From: Nonomuraea turcica
GTDB taxonomy: Bacteria > Actinomycetota > Actinomycetes > Streptosporangiales > Streptosporangiaceae
Length of the DNA: 64,000 nucleotides
NCBI RefSeq assembly: GCF_030718205.1
Contig: NZ_JAUZQF010000005.1
Location: 62,001-126,000, forward strand
Direction: 5' to 3'
Shown in pieces: positions 32,822 through 41,661 of this stretch (positions are counted from its first letter, which is position 1; every line of letters starts with the position of its first letter). Made by a program: the position numbers and the translations under genes. A model generated the notes under the pieces. The model was not told where the DNA came from. It worked only from the letters and a program-made list of their open reading frames with translations, and searched no databases.

Positions 32822-33436
32822 TCACACCGAGTAGATCGCGATCAGCCCGGTGGTGACGCCGGCGAGGCCTGCGGTGGTCAGGACGCCGCCGCCGATCGCG
32901 GCCGCACGCAGGTGGCGGCGGGTGGCGCGAGAGCTCCAGTACAGGACGACGTACGGCAGAAAGCCGAGCGCGCCGACGCACAGGAAGGGCAGGATCAGCG
33001 CGGTCAGCACGCCGCGCGGCCCCGCCACGGCCGCCCGGTCGCCTTCAGGGGTGAGCTGGGCCGTCACCGTGTCGCCCGCCTCCAGGTCGGGCGGGGCGGA
33101 GACCGGGATCGCGGGGCCGCCGTCGCCGGGCACGAACGTGCCCTGGCAGTCGTAACGTCCCCGGCCGAGGCTGACGCACGCGTCCACGGTGAGCGTGCCG
33201 GGCGTGCCGACGGCACCCGCCGCCAGCCGGATGGACGGCACGGACAGCGGGATGGGCACCACGAAGGCGCCCGCCCACATCAGCACGATCAGCGCCTTGC
33301 CGATCCGTCCAGGGGCCCGGCCACGGGAGGCGGGGGCAAGGGGAGGACGGTGGCCGGTGTCCTCGCCGTGCGGGCGGGTGTGGCTCGGGCCGTAGCGACG
33401 GAGTCTGCTCGTGCCCGCACGACGGCGTTTCCTCAT
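32822..33436 (-). CDS. Membrane protein with Cys-containing extracytoplasmic loop
   Basis: A 204-aa protein from ATG 33436 (GGAGG just upstream); ATG 33478 is another choice. Arg-rich cytosolic N-terminus, a membrane helix near 45-65 (IGKALIVLMWAGAFVVPIPL), an outer domain of about 85 aa with two cysteines (VDACVSLGRGRYDCQGTFVPG), then two helices (VLTALILPFLCVGALGFLPY; IGGGVLTTAGLAGVTTG). The topology resembles DUF3592-type proteins, but I am not sure. No obvious operon partner; the gluconokinase end is about 70 bp away on the same strand. Confidence 0.6.
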   Translation of the reverse strand: MRKRRRAGTSRLRRYGPSHTRPHGEDTGHRPPLAPASRGRAPGRIGKALIVLMWAGAFVVPIPLSVPSIRLAAGAVGTPGTLTVDACVSLGRGRYDCQGTFVPGDGGPAIPVSAPPDLEAGDTVTAQLTPEGDRAAVAGPRGVLTALILPFLCVGALGFLPYVVLYWSSRATRRHLRAAAIGGGVLTTAGLAGVTTGLIAIYSV

Positions 33437-33506
33437 GGCCTCCACGATGGCGGCATCGGCTTGGAGGTGGCTTGTCATCGTCTGCGGCAGTGGGCGCGCG
33501 GCCGGC

Positions 33507-34049
33507 TCACTCAGACCTGACCGGTGCGGCCGGCAGGCCGAGCCGGGTGACGATCGCCGCCACCAGCTCGGCCGGCGACAGCGCCACCTCCACCACGATC
33601 CCGGACTCCTCCGGGCCGAGGTGCTCGAGGATCGCCCGCTGGGAGTCGAGCAGGCCGGCCGACATGTAGTGGCCGGTGCGGCGGGTCATCCGGTCCCGGA
33701 TCAGCTCGGCGGAGCCGTCCAGGTGGACGAACTCCACCTCCGGCGGGCCCTGCCGGAGCACGTCGCGATAGGCGCGCTTGAGCGCCGAGCAGGCCAGCAC
33801 CGTGGAGACGCCCTCGGCGTGCCGGGCGGCCATCCAGGCGGCCAGGTCACGCAGCCACGGCCAGCGGTCGGCGTCGTCCAGCGGGATGCCGGCGCGCATC
33901 CGCGCCACGTTCTCCTCTGGGTGGAACTCGTCCGCCTCGGCGAACCGCAGCCCGGTCAGCTCGCTGATCCCCAGCGCCACGGTGGTCTTGCCCGCGCCCG
34001 ACACGCCCATGACCACGATGTGCCGGGTGGGCCGGTGCTCACCAGTCAT
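33507..34049 (-). CDS. Gluconokinase (GntK-type carbohydrate kinase)
   Basis: A 180-aa P-loop kinase. Walker [10 protein letters not shown] (15-23), [31 protein letters not shown] and [15 protein letters not shown] with the [12 protein letters not shown] lid are signatures of GntK, which phosphorylates D-gluconate (6-phosphogluconate). It is the last gene of a six-gene sugar-acid operon and overlaps the ManD-type dehydratase by 11 bp. Since the two dehydratases above would make 2-keto-3-deoxy sugar acids, this kinase might instead act on such a compound or on free gluconate. Confidence 0.9.
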   Translation of the reverse strand: MTGEHRPTRHIVVMGVSGAGKTTVALGISELTGLRFAEADEFHPEENVARMRAGIPLDDADRWPWLRDLAAWMAARHAEGVSTVLACSALKRAYRDVLRQGPPEVEFVHLDGSAELIRDRMTRRTGHYMSAGLLDSQRAILEHLGPEESGIVVEVALSPAELVAAIVTRLGLPAAPVRSE

Positions 34050-35268
34050 GGACGGTGCCGTCCTTGAGCCGGTTGAACGGCAGATACGCCGGCTGGTACG
34101 GGAAGCGCGCCGCGGCCTCCTCGTCGAGCTCCACGCCGAGCCCCGGCAGCTCACCGGGGTGCAGGTAGCCGTCGGCGAAGGTGAACGACTGACGGAACAC
34201 CTCGTTGGTCGCCGGGCCGTGCTGCATGTACTCCTGGATGCCGAAGTTGTGGATCGCCAGGTCCAGGTGCAGGGCGGCGGCCATGCCGACCGGTGAGATG
34301 TCGGTCGGGCCGTGGATGCCGGACTTGATCTGGTACTGGGCGGCGTAGTCGAGCAGCTTCCGCATGGCCGTGATCCCGCCGGTGTGGGTGACGGCGGACC
34401 GGACATAGTCGATGAGCTGTTCGCGGATCAGCGTCTGGTAGTCCCACACGGTGTTGAAGATCTCGCCGATGGCCAGCGGGGTGGTGGTGTGCTGCCGGAC
34501 CAGGCGCAGTGCCTCCTGGTTCTCGGCCGGCGTGCAGTCCTCCAGCCAGAACAGGTCGTACGGCTCGAGGGCCTTGCCCAGCTTGGCGGCCTGGATGGGG
34601 GTCATCCGATGGTGCCCGTCGTGCAGCAGCGGCAGCTCGGGGCCGAACTCGTTGCGCACCGCCTCGAAGACGCCGGGCAGGTGGCGCAGGTAGGCGCGGG
34701 TGTCCCAGTCCTCTTCCGCGGGCAGCGCGGTGCGCTGGGCCGGCTCGTAGTCGTACCGTTTGCCGTCGACGCTGGGCTGGGCGGCCACGCCGTAGACGGC
34801 GTCGATGCCCGGCACGGAGGTCTGCACCCGGATCGAGCGGTAGCCCATCTCCAGGTGCCGGCGGATCGAGTCGAACAGCTCGGGCAGGTCCCGGCCCGAG
34901 GCGTGCCCGTACGCCATGATCCCGTTCCTGGAGGCTCCGCCGAGCAGCTGGTAGAGCGGCATCCCGGCGGCCTTGGCCTTGATGTCCCACAGCGCCACGT
35001 CCACGGCCGCGATGGCCGCCATGGTGACCGGCCCTCGCCGCCAGTACGCCGAGCGGTAGAGAAACTGCCAGGTGTCCTCGATGCGATGCGGGTCACGCCC
35101 GATCAGCAGGGGAACAACGTGGTCGGCCAAGTACGAAGCGACCGCCAGCTCCCTCCCGTTGAGGGTGCCGTCCCCCAGCCCGGTGATCCCCTCGTCCGTC
35201 GTGATCTTGAGGGTGACGAAGTTGCGATCGGGACTGGTGACGACGACGTCCGCTGCGATGATCTTCAC
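34039..35268 (-). CDS. Enolase-superfamily dehydratase, ManD (mannonate/gluconate) type
   Basis: A 409-aa sugar-acid dehydratase. The first residues ([20 protein letters not shown]) and [22 protein letters not shown] are the ManD cap. Metal ligands are the Asp of LLHDGHHRM, the Glu of [11 protein letters not shown] and the Glu of LAIGEIFNT. The catalytic YGHASGRD loop and the HDGHH histidine are present. Members dehydrate D-mannonate and/or D-gluconate to 2-keto-3-deoxygluconate. It is coupled to gluconokinase downstream and follows a galactonate-type dehydratase, so the operon handles several aldonic acids. Confidence 0.9.
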   Translation of the reverse strand: MKIIAADVVVTSPDRNFVTLKITTDEGITGLGDGTLNGRELAVASYLADHVVPLLIGRDPHRIEDTWQFLYRSAYWRRGPVTMAAIAAVDVALWDIKAKAAGMPLYQLLGGASRNGIMAYGHASGRDLPELFDSIRRHLEMGYRSIRVQTSVPGIDAVYGVAAQPSVDGKRYDYEPAQRTALPAEEDWDTRAYLRHLPGVFEAVRNEFGPELPLLHDGHHRMTPIQAAKLGKALEPYDLFWLEDCTPAENQEALRLVRQHTTTPLAIGEIFNTVWDYQTLIREQLIDYVRSAVTHTGGITAMRKLLDYAAQYQIKSGIHGPTDISPVGMAAALHLDLAIHNFGIQEYMQHGPATNEVFRQSFTFADGYLHPGELPGLGVELDEEAAARFPYQPAYLPFNRLKDGTVHDW

Positions 35269-35322
35269 GCAGGTGCCTTTCTCACAGGTGGAGCGGGCGA
35301 AGGGTCAGCTCGAGGGTCATGG

Positions 35323-36471
35323 TCACCATTCAGCGTAGGAGCCGTCCCGGTGCCGCCAGATGGGGCTGCGCCAGGCGTGTCCTCGTTGGCCGGCGGCGCG
35401 GACCGCCTGCTCGTCGACCTCGATGCCCAGGCCGGGGGCGGTGAGCCGCTCGACGTGTCCGTCCACGAACGTCAACGGGCTCTTGTCGAGGCAGTAGTCG
35501 AGCACCTCGGCGCCGCGGTTGTAGTGGATGCCGATGCTTTGCTCCTGGATCAGGTAGTTCGGCGTGGCGAAGCCGACCTGCAGGCAGGCCGCGAGGGCGA
35601 TCGGGCCGAGCGGGCAGTGCGGGGCGAGCTGCACGTCGTACACCTCGGCGAGCGTGGCGATCTTGCGTACCTCGGTGATGCCGCCGGCGTGCGAGAGGTC
35701 CGGCTGGGCGACCGCGATGCCGGCTTGGAGGACGGGCAGGAACTCCTGCCGGCTGTAGAGCCGCTCCCCCGTCGAGACCGGGATGGTGGTCGAGCGCACG
35801 AACTCGCCGATGAGGTGCGAGTTCTCCGGGACGACCGGCTCCTCCAGGAACAGCGGCCGGTACGGCTCCAGCAGCGGCGCCACCCGGCGGGCGTTGGCCA
35901 GGGTGAACCGTCCGTGGAAGTCGACGGCGACGTCGCGGTCCTCGCCGAGCACCTCGCGGGCGGCGGCCACCCGGGCGACCACGCCGTTCAGCTCGGCGAC
36001 CGAGGCGAGCGGGCTCATCCTGCCGGAGGCGTTCATCTTCACCGCGGTGAGCCCGGCCTCGACCTGGGCGGCGACGTGGTCGCGGACCTCGCCGGGCTCG
36101 TCGCCGCCGACCCAGCCGTACACCCGGATCCGGTCCCGGACCGGACCGCCGAGCAGCTGGTGCACCGGGGCGCCGAAGTGCTTGCCGACGATGTCCCACA
36201 GGGCCTGGTCGAGCCCCGCCACGGCACTGGCCAGGATCGGGCCGCCCCGGTAGAACGAGCCCTTGGTCAGCACCTGCCAGTGGTCCTCGATCCGCAGCGC
36301 GTCCCGGCCGATCAGCAGCTCCGCGAGCTGGTCGATGGCGGCGCGGACGGTCTCGGAGCGCCCCTCGCAGGTGGCCTCGCCCCAGCCGGCGATCCCGGAG
36401 TCGGTCTCCACCCGGACGAAGAGCCAGCGGGGGGCGACCAGGAAGGTCTCGATGCGCGCGATGGTCGTCAT
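35323..36471 (-). CDS. D-galactonate dehydratase-like enolase-superfamily enzyme
   Basis: A 382-aa enzyme of the DgoD group. The N-terminal cap has FLVAPRWLFVRVETDSGIAGWGEA. The barrel shows LTAVKMNASGRM, VAVDFHGRF (Asp metal ligand with His), FLEEPVVPEN (Glu), STGERLYSR (Glu) and APHCPLGPIALAA with the general base/acid His. These fit galactonate dehydratase (galactonate to 2-keto-3-deoxygalactonate). Five bases separate it from the upstream permease gene and 54 bp from the next dehydratase. Activity on another aldonate is possible. Confidence 0.88.
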   Translation of the reverse strand: MTTIARIETFLVAPRWLFVRVETDSGIAGWGEATCEGRSETVRAAIDQLAELLIGRDALRIEDHWQVLTKGSFYRGGPILASAVAGLDQALWDIVGKHFGAPVHQLLGGPVRDRIRVYGWVGGDEPGEVRDHVAAQVEAGLTAVKMNASGRMSPLASVAELNGVVARVAAAREVLGEDRDVAVDFHGRFTLANARRVAPLLEPYRPLFLEEPVVPENSHLIGEFVRSTTIPVSTGERLYSRQEFLPVLQAGIAVAQPDLSHAGGITEVRKIATLAEVYDVQLAPHCPLGPIALAACLQVGFATPNYLIQEQSIGIHYNRGAEVLDYCLDKSPLTFVDGHVERLTAPGLGIEVDEQAVRAAGQRGHAWRSPIWRHRDGSYAEW

Positions 36472-36476
36472 GCCGC

Positions 36477-37292
36477 TCAGCCCTTCGTCGCGCCGGCGGT
36501 GAGGCCGGAGACCACGTACTTCTGCACGAACAGGGCGATCACCATGATCGGTACGGTGACCACGGTGGCCGCGGCCATCAGGCCGCCCCAGTCGATGCTG
36601 GCGTAACCGACGAAGTCGAAGATCGCCACGGGCAAGGTCTTGGTGTCGGCGTCGGAGAGCACGAGCGCGAACATGAAGTTGTTCCAGGAGAAGATGAAGG
36701 ACAGGATCCCGGAGGTGGCGATGCCCGGCACGGACAGCGGCAGCATGATGCGGCGGAACGCGCCGATGTGGGTCAGCCCGTCGACCAGCCCCGCCTCCTC
36801 CAACTCCTCGGGCAGGCTGTCGAAGTAGCCCATCATGATGTAGACCACCAGCGGCAGCGAGACGAACATGTGGCTGATGATCAGCACCCCGAAGCCCCCG
36901 ACCATCTTCAGGTTGGAGAAGACGTAATACCAGGGCACCAGGAGCGAGACGCCGGGGATGACCCGGGCCATCAGGACCACCAGGGCGGACTTCTTCATGG
37001 TGAACCGGCTCATCGAGTACGCGGCCGGCAGGCCGAGGACCAGCGACGCCACGGTGGCGGCGAACGCCACCCAGAGGCTGTTGCCGATGAACTGGACGTA
37101 GTTGGCCTGCTGGAGCACTTTGACGTAGTTGTCCACGGTGGGCGAGAAGGCCAGCGCCTTGCCCGGGTCGTAGATGTCGACGTTGGTCTTGAACGACGCG
37201 GCGATCATCCAGAGCAGCGGCGCGAGCAGGGTGAGCACCACGACGGTGAGCGCCACCACCCGGAACACCCGGTACGTGGGTCGGGGCTTCAT
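36477..37292 (-). CDS. Carbohydrate ABC permease, MalG type
   Basis: A 271-aa permease with six membrane helices (VVALTVVVLTLLAPLLWMIA; NSLWVAFAATVASLVLGLPA; and four more). The EAA loop reads EELEEAGLVDGLTHIGAFRRIMLPLS, the MalG-type coupling motif. Start ATG 37292 overlaps the MalF stop by 4 bp. It forms the importer with the MalF-type gene and the lipoprotein; no ATPase gene is local, so a shared ATPase (MsiK-like) is expected, as in many actinomycetes. Confidence 0.9.
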   Translation of the reverse strand: MKPRPTYRVFRVVALTVVVLTLLAPLLWMIAASFKTNVDIYDPGKALAFSPTVDNYVKVLQQANYVQFIGNSLWVAFAATVASLVLGLPAAYSMSRFTMKKSALVVLMARVIPGVSLLVPWYYVFSNLKMVGGFGVLIISHMFVSLPLVVYIMMGYFDSLPEELEEAGLVDGLTHIGAFRRIMLPLSVPGIATSGILSFIFSWNNFMFALVLSDADTKTLPVAIFDFVGYASIDWGGLMAAATVVTVPIMVIALFVQKYVVSGLTAGATKG

Positions 37293-38233
37293 CGCTGCGC
37301 CTCCTTGCGCCGGGCGGTCAGGGCCCACATCGCCCCGATGATGATCAGGAAGAAGAGGATGAGAACGGTGGAGGAGACGCCGTAGTCGTTGTAGTCGAAG
37401 CTGAGGCCGTAGGCGTACACGTTCAGCGTCTCGACCTCGTGGAACGAACCGCCACCGCGGCCCTTGGTGGCGTAGAGGATGTCGAAGGTCTTCAGCGCGT
37501 CGATGCCGCGCAGCAGGATCGCCACGGTCAGCGTGGGCATCAGCAGCGGCAGGGTGACGTGCCGGAAACGCTGCCAGGTGCTGGCGCCGTCGATCCGCGC
37601 CGCCTCCTGCGGCTCGTCCGACAGCGAGGTGAGCCCGGCGAGCAGGATCAGCGCCACCATCGGCGTCCACTGCCACACGTCGATGAAGATCGTAGTGGGC
37701 AGGGCCGTGTGCTGGCCGGCGAGCCACGGCTGCGGCCCGATGCCGACCCAGCCGAGGGCCTGGTTGGCCAGGCCGATGTTCGGGTCGAAGATGAGCCGCC
37801 ACATCATGCCGACCGCGACCGGGGTGGCGACGAGCGGCATCAGGATGGCCACCCGGACCCACTTCTGCCCTTTGAACGGCCGCCAGAGCAGCAGGGCGAT
37901 CGCCATCCCGAGGACCACCTCGAACAGCAGCGCGACACCGGTGAAGGTGACGGTCCGTCCGACGGCGGGCCAGAACCGTTCGGTGTCGGACAGGACGTCG
38001 AGGTAGTTCTCGACGCCCACGAACTCGCTCTCCGCGCGGACGGATCCCTCGGCGTCGGTCAGGCTGAGGTAGCCGGTCCAGGCCAGGGGGAACACCAGCA
38101 GCACGGCGACGAAGGTCATCGCGGGCGCGGCGAAGAGCCATTTGCGGTGGTCGTTGACCCAGCGCACCCAGCCGGGCGTCCCGGGGGCGGTGGGGGCGCT
38201 GTGCGGCGCCTTGGTGGTGGTGATCGTTGCCAT
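37289..38233 (-). CDS. Carbohydrate ABC permease, MalF type
   Basis: A 314-aa permease with six membrane helices beginning WLFAAPAMTFVAVLLVFPLAW. The EAA-type loop reads PQEAARIDGASTWQRFRHVTLP. Conserved MalF-family segments VGVENYLDVL, GMAIALLLWRPF and LMPLVATPVAVGMMWRLIF are present. It lies 7 bp after the solute-binding lipoprotein gene and overlaps the MalG-type gene, so the three are coupled. The substrate is probably a sugar acid or its oligomer, given the dehydratases downstream. Confidence 0.9.
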   Translation of the reverse strand: MATITTTKAPHSAPTAPGTPGWVRWVNDHRKWLFAAPAMTFVAVLLVFPLAWTGYLSLTDAEGSVRAESEFVGVENYLDVLSDTERFWPAVGRTVTFTGVALLFEVVLGMAIALLLWRPFKGQKWVRVAILMPLVATPVAVGMMWRLIFDPNIGLANQALGWVGIGPQPWLAGQHTALPTTIFIDVWQWTPMVALILLAGLTSLSDEPQEAARIDGASTWQRFRHVTLPLLMPTLTVAILLRGIDALKTFDILYATKGRGGGSFHEVETLNVYAYGLSFDYNDYGVSSTVLILFFLIIIGAMWALTARRKEAQR

Positions 38234-38240
38234 GAGGTGC

Positions 38241-39551
38241 CTACTTGGCCTCGTCGTCCAGGAACTTCTGGAAGGCGGCGTTGGCCGTGTCGGCCGCCGC
38301 GGCGGCGTCCTTGCCGGTGATCGCGTCGACGATCGGCTGGCCGACGATCTCGCGGGCCTCGGCGACCTTCACGACCAGCGGCCGGTCATGACCCACCCCG
38401 GCCTTGGTGCTGGCCGCGATCGCCTCCACCAGGTCCTTCGGGAAGGTCGAGGTGCTCTCCGGATTGGCCCAGACCGAGCTGCGGGCGCCCGGCACGCCGG
38501 ACTTCTGCTGGGCGAGCGTCTGCTCCTTGCTGGTGGCCCACTCGATGAACTTCCAGGCGTTGGCCTGGTTCTCCGAGCTGGAGTTGATGCCCAGCGCCCA
38601 CGACGGAATGTTGTACGGCTTCGAACCGGACGGGCCGGCCGGGAACGGCGCGAAGCCGACCTGGTCGGAGACCTTGGACTTGGCCGGGTCGGTGGCGTTC
38701 TTGTAGAGGGAGTTCGCCTCGGTGTAGAAGGCGGCCTTGCCCTGGGTGAAGATGGCCATCGCCTCGGGCCAGCCCATGTCGGTGCTGACGTTCGCCGGGC
38801 CGGAGTCCTTGATCAGCCCGCCGTAGTAGGCGAACGCCTGCTTGGCCGCGTCGCTGTTGACCGCGGCCTTGCCGCTGCCGTCGACGAAGTCGCCGCCGAA
38901 GCTGTAGAGGAAGCTGGAGAACTGGGTGACGGCCGGCGACTTGCCGGTGCGGGCGACGAAGCCGGCGATGTCCGGCTCGGCCGCCTTGATCTTGGCGGCG
39001 GCGGCCTTCAGCTCGTCGAGCGTCTTCGGCGGGGCACTCAGACCGGCCTTGGCGAGCAGGTCCTTGCGGTAGTAGAGGACCTCCTGCTCGGTGATGATCG
39101 GGACACCGACCGGCTTGCCCTCGTACGTGGTGGCCTCCACCGGGCCGGCCTGGAAGTCACTGAAGTCCCAGCCCGCATTGGCCTTCACCTGATCCGACAG
39201 GTCGTCCAAGTACGTGTTCTTGGCGAAGAGCCTGCCCTCCTGCAGGGGGCGGTACATCATCACGTCGATGTCGGACGAGCCGGCGTTCAGCTTGACGTTG
39301 TACTGGTCGGAGAGCTGGTCCTCGCCGAGCTGGGTGATCTCGACCTTGAGTCCGGTCTGCTTCTCGAACTCGGGCAGGGCCTGCTTGACGTTCTCCGTCC
39401 ACACGTGGTTGGCCAGGGTGACCCGGACCGTCGTGGACGCGCCGCCGCCGTCACCGCCACCGCCACAGGCGGACAGGCTCATGGCGGTAACCACGGCCAG
39501 AGACGTACCGAATATCGATCGACGTCGCACGTCAGGTCTCCCTTCTGTCAT
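38241..39551 (-). CDS. Sugar ABC transporter solute-binding lipoprotein
   Basis: A 436-aa lipoprotein of solute-binding family 1. The lipobox LSAC ends at Cys29, followed by a Gly-rich linker. It shows LPEFEKQTGLKVEITQLGED, DIDVMMYRPLQEGRLFAKN, YEGKPVGVPIITEQEVLYYR and AIFTQGKAAFYTEANSLY, all usual in this family. ATG 39551 is taken because the lipoprotein signal starts there. It is the first gene of the sugar-acid operon and lies 105 bp from the divergent GntR gene that likely controls it. Confidence 0.9.
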   Translation of the reverse strand: MTEGRPDVRRRSIFGTSLAVVTAMSLSACGGGGDGGGASTTVRVTLANHVWTENVKQALPEFEKQTGLKVEITQLGEDQLSDQYNVKLNAGSSDIDVMMYRPLQEGRLFAKNTYLDDLSDQVKANAGWDFSDFQAGPVEATTYEGKPVGVPIITEQEVLYYRKDLLAKAGLSAPPKTLDELKAAAAKIKAAEPDIAGFVARTGKSPAVTQFSSFLYSFGGDFVDGSGKAAVNSDAAKQAFAYYGGLIKDSGPANVSTDMGWPEAMAIFTQGKAAFYTEANSLYKNATDPAKSKVSDQVGFAPFPAGPSGSKPYNIPSWALGINSSSENQANAWKFIEWATSKEQTLAQQKSGVPGARSSVWANPESTSTFPKDLVEAIAASTKAGVGHDRPLVVKVAEAREIVGQPIVDAITGKDAAAAADTANAAFQKFLDDEAK

Positions 39552-39640
39552 GGCCGCCGCCCCCCCGGATGAGCGCCACATTGTCGTAACATCTGCTTAA
39601 TGCGGTGATGCTAGGACAATAAAGCTGACTTATTCAAGGG

Positions 39641-39651
39641 TGGAGTCTCCA
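39641..39651. promoter_or_regulatory. Perfect palindrome before the GntR gene
   Basis: TGGAGTCTCCA is a perfect 5-1-5 dyad 5 bases upstream of the GntR start, overlapping its ribosome site, in the 105-bp divergent region with the sugar-acid operon. Short dyads of this size are typical of FadR-type GntR operators, so autoregulation is plausible. Confidence 0.4.
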
Positions 39652-39656
39652 CTGAT

Positions 39657-40448
39657 ATGCTCTGTGGCGTGAATCAGTCCGCCCCCGGGGTCGCACCCTT
39701 GCAGCAGGCCCCCGTCGAGGCTGGGCTGCACGCACGCGTCCTCGACCACCTCGGCACCGCCATCTGCAGCGGCGACGTGGCCGCAGGTTCCGTCCTGAGC
39801 ATCGACGACCTGGTCGACCGCTATCAGGTCTCCCGCTCGGTGATCCGCGAGGTGCTGCGGGTGCTCGCATCCATGGGGCTCGTCGAGACCCGGCGCCGGG
39901 TGGGGATCATGATCCAGCCCGCGGAGGTGTGGAGCGTCTTCCACCCGCAGGTGATCCGCTGGCGGCTCGCCTCGGCAGGGCGGATGGCGCAGATGCGCTC
40001 GATCACCGAGCTACGGACCGCGATCGAGCCGTACGCCGCCTGGCTGGCCGCCGAGCGGATCGACGACGACGAGGCGAGCGAGCTGGTCGGGCTCGCGGCC
40101 AAGATGTGGGCCGCCGGCAAGGCCGGCGACGAGGCGCGCTTCCTCACCCTGGACATCGACTTCCACCGGCGGGTGCTGCTCGCCTCCGGCAACGAGATGT
40201 TCGCCAAACTGCACCAGATCGTCGCCGAGGTGCTCGCCGGCCGGCACCACTACCACCTGATGCCGCACAACCCGGACGAGCAGGCCTTGCAGCTGCACAC
40301 CGATGTGGCCCAGGCGATCCAGCGGCGCGACGGCGAGCGGGCCCGGCAGGCCATGGTGGGGATCATGGAGCAGGGTTTCGCCGAGATGAAGTCGATGTGG
40401 GAGCAGACCGCCGAGCCAGGCGGTCACGCGGGTTCGACGCCGTCGTAG
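39657..40448 (+). CDS. GntR family regulator, FadR subfamily
   Basis: A 263-aa regulator (ATG 39657; GTG 39669 possible). The winged HTH covers about 28-90 (SIDDLVDRYQVSRSVIREVLRVLASMGLVETRRRVG). The all-helical FCD domain follows, with metal/ligand residues in ITELRTAIEPYAAWLAAER, LDIDFHRRVLLASGN and ADLHTD-like QALQLHTDVAQAI. Its divergence from the sugar-acid operon suggests that it senses an aldonate, like DgoR or GntR. The end overlaps the convergent P450 gene by 25 bp. Confidence 0.9.
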   Translation: MLCGVNQSAPGVAPLQQAPVEAGLHARVLDHLGTAICSGDVAAGSVLSIDDLVDRYQVSRSVIREVLRVLASMGLVETRRRVGIMIQPAEVWSVFHPQVIRWRLASAGRMAQMRSITELRTAIEPYAAWLAAERIDDDEASELVGLAAKMWAAGKAGDEARFLTLDIDFHRRVLLASGNEMFAKLHQIVAEVLAGRHHYHLMPHNPDEQALQLHTDVAQAIQRRDGERARQAMVGIMEQGFAEMKSMWEQTAEPGGHAGSTPS

Positions 40449-41635
40449 TCGATCAGCAGGTGGCGTGGCCCGCGCAGGACGGGGCTCGGCCGGTAGGGAG
40501 GCGGGTCGGCGGCGAGTCGGGGATTGCGCAGCCGGCGGACGAGCTCGGCGAGCACGATCTGGGTCTCGAGCCGGGCCAGCGGTGCGCCGAAGCAGTAGTG
40601 GACGCCGCCGCCGAAGCCCAGATGCTCGTTGCGGGCGCGGCAGAGGTCGAAGCGGTCGGGATCGGCCGTGTAGGCGGGGTCGCGGCTGCCCGCGGCCAGC
40701 GCCAGGACGATGGGCGATCCGGCCGGGATGGTGGTGCCGTCGATGGGGATGTCGTCGAGGGCCACCCGTGAGGACACCAGTTGCACGGGCGGCTCGTAGC
40801 GCAGCAGCTCCTCGACGGCGGGGACGATGAGGCCGGGCTCGGCGCGCAGGCGTTCCAGCTGGTCCGGGTGGCGCAGCAAGGTGAGCATGCCGTTGGCGAT
40901 GAGGTTGATGGTGGTCTCGTGGCCGGCGATCAGCAGCAGCACCGCGGTCGCGACGACCTCCTGCGGCGTCATGCCGCCCTCGGGACCGCGGTAGGTGACG
41001 AACCCCGACAGCAGGTCCTCCCCTGGCTGCCGCCGGCGGTCCTCGGCGAGTCCGGCGAGGTAGCCTTTCAGCTCGTGCGCCACGGCCTGGCGTTCCCGCT
41101 CTCGCTCGGCTCGGTCCTCCTCGCCTGGGCCGAGCGTCTCGATGATCTGGTCGGCCCAGGCGTGGAACCGTGGCTCGTCCTCCACCGGTACGCCGAGCAG
41201 CCGGCAGATCACCGCGACCGGCAGCGGGTAGGCGACCTCGTCCACGAGGTCCGCCCGGCGCTTGCCCGCGAGAGCGTCGATCAGGTCGCTGGTGATGGCC
41301 AGCATCGCCGGGCGCAGCGCGTCGACGGTGCCGGGTGAGTGCGGCGGTCCGAAGTGGCGCATGGTCAGGCGGCGCAGCCGGTCGTGCTCGGGCGGGTCGA
41401 GCCCGATGAACGACAGTGCCAGGTCCGGCGCCTCGGCCGCGGAGCGGAGATTGCGGCGGTCGGAGCTGACACGCGGGTCGTGCAGCAGCGCCACGATCGC
41501 GCGGTACGTGCTGACGACATACGTGCCGTCCTCCTGCCGCGCCACCGGGGTGTCGCGAAGCTCGCCGAAGAGCGGGTACGGGTCCGCGCGGCCGGACGGG
41601 TCCAGGATCCGCTCGAAGACGCTGTGCGAGGTCAT
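40424..41635 (-). CDS. Cytochrome P450
   Basis: A 403-aa soluble class I P450 without membrane anchor. The I-helix oxygen-binding motif is LLIAGHETTINLIA (about 232-245), the K-helix ExxR is VEELLRYEPP, and the heme loop is FGGGVHYCFGAPLARLE with the Cys ligand near 345. ATG 41635 follows CAGGAGAGAG. It lies 26 bp after a ferredoxin/FAD-reductase fusion gene on the same strand, so it has its own electron supply. The substrate is unknown; no biosynthetic cluster surrounds it. Confidence 0.92.
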   Translation of the reverse strand: MTSHSVFERILDPSGRADPYPLFGELRDTPVARQEDGTYVVSTYRAIVALLHDPRVSSDRRNLRSAAEAPDLALSFIGLDPPEHDRLRRLTMRHFGPPHSPGTVDALRPAMLAITSDLIDALAGKRRADLVDEVAYPLPVAVICRLLGVPVEDEPRFHAWADQIIETLGPGEEDRAERERERQAVAHELKGYLAGLAEDRRRQPGEDLLSGFVTYRGPEGGMTPQEVVATAVLLLIAGHETTINLIANGMLTLLRHPDQLERLRAEPGLIVPAVEELLRYEPPVQLVSSRVALDDIPIDGTTIPAGSPIVLALAAGSRDPAYTADPDRFDLCRARNEHLGFGGGVHYCFGAPLARLETQIVLAELVRRLRNPRLAADPPPYRPSPVLRGPRHLLIDYDGVEPA

Positions 41636-41661
41636 GGTCTGCGCTCTCTCCTGCCGGGCGT

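Noticed and set aside
34312..36606. A 764-aa plus-strand open frame across the dehydratase genes
   Set aside because: It is antisense to two well-supported enolase-superfamily genes. Its composition (Val/Gly/Arg/His-rich) is typical of the shadow frame of GC-rich coding DNA.
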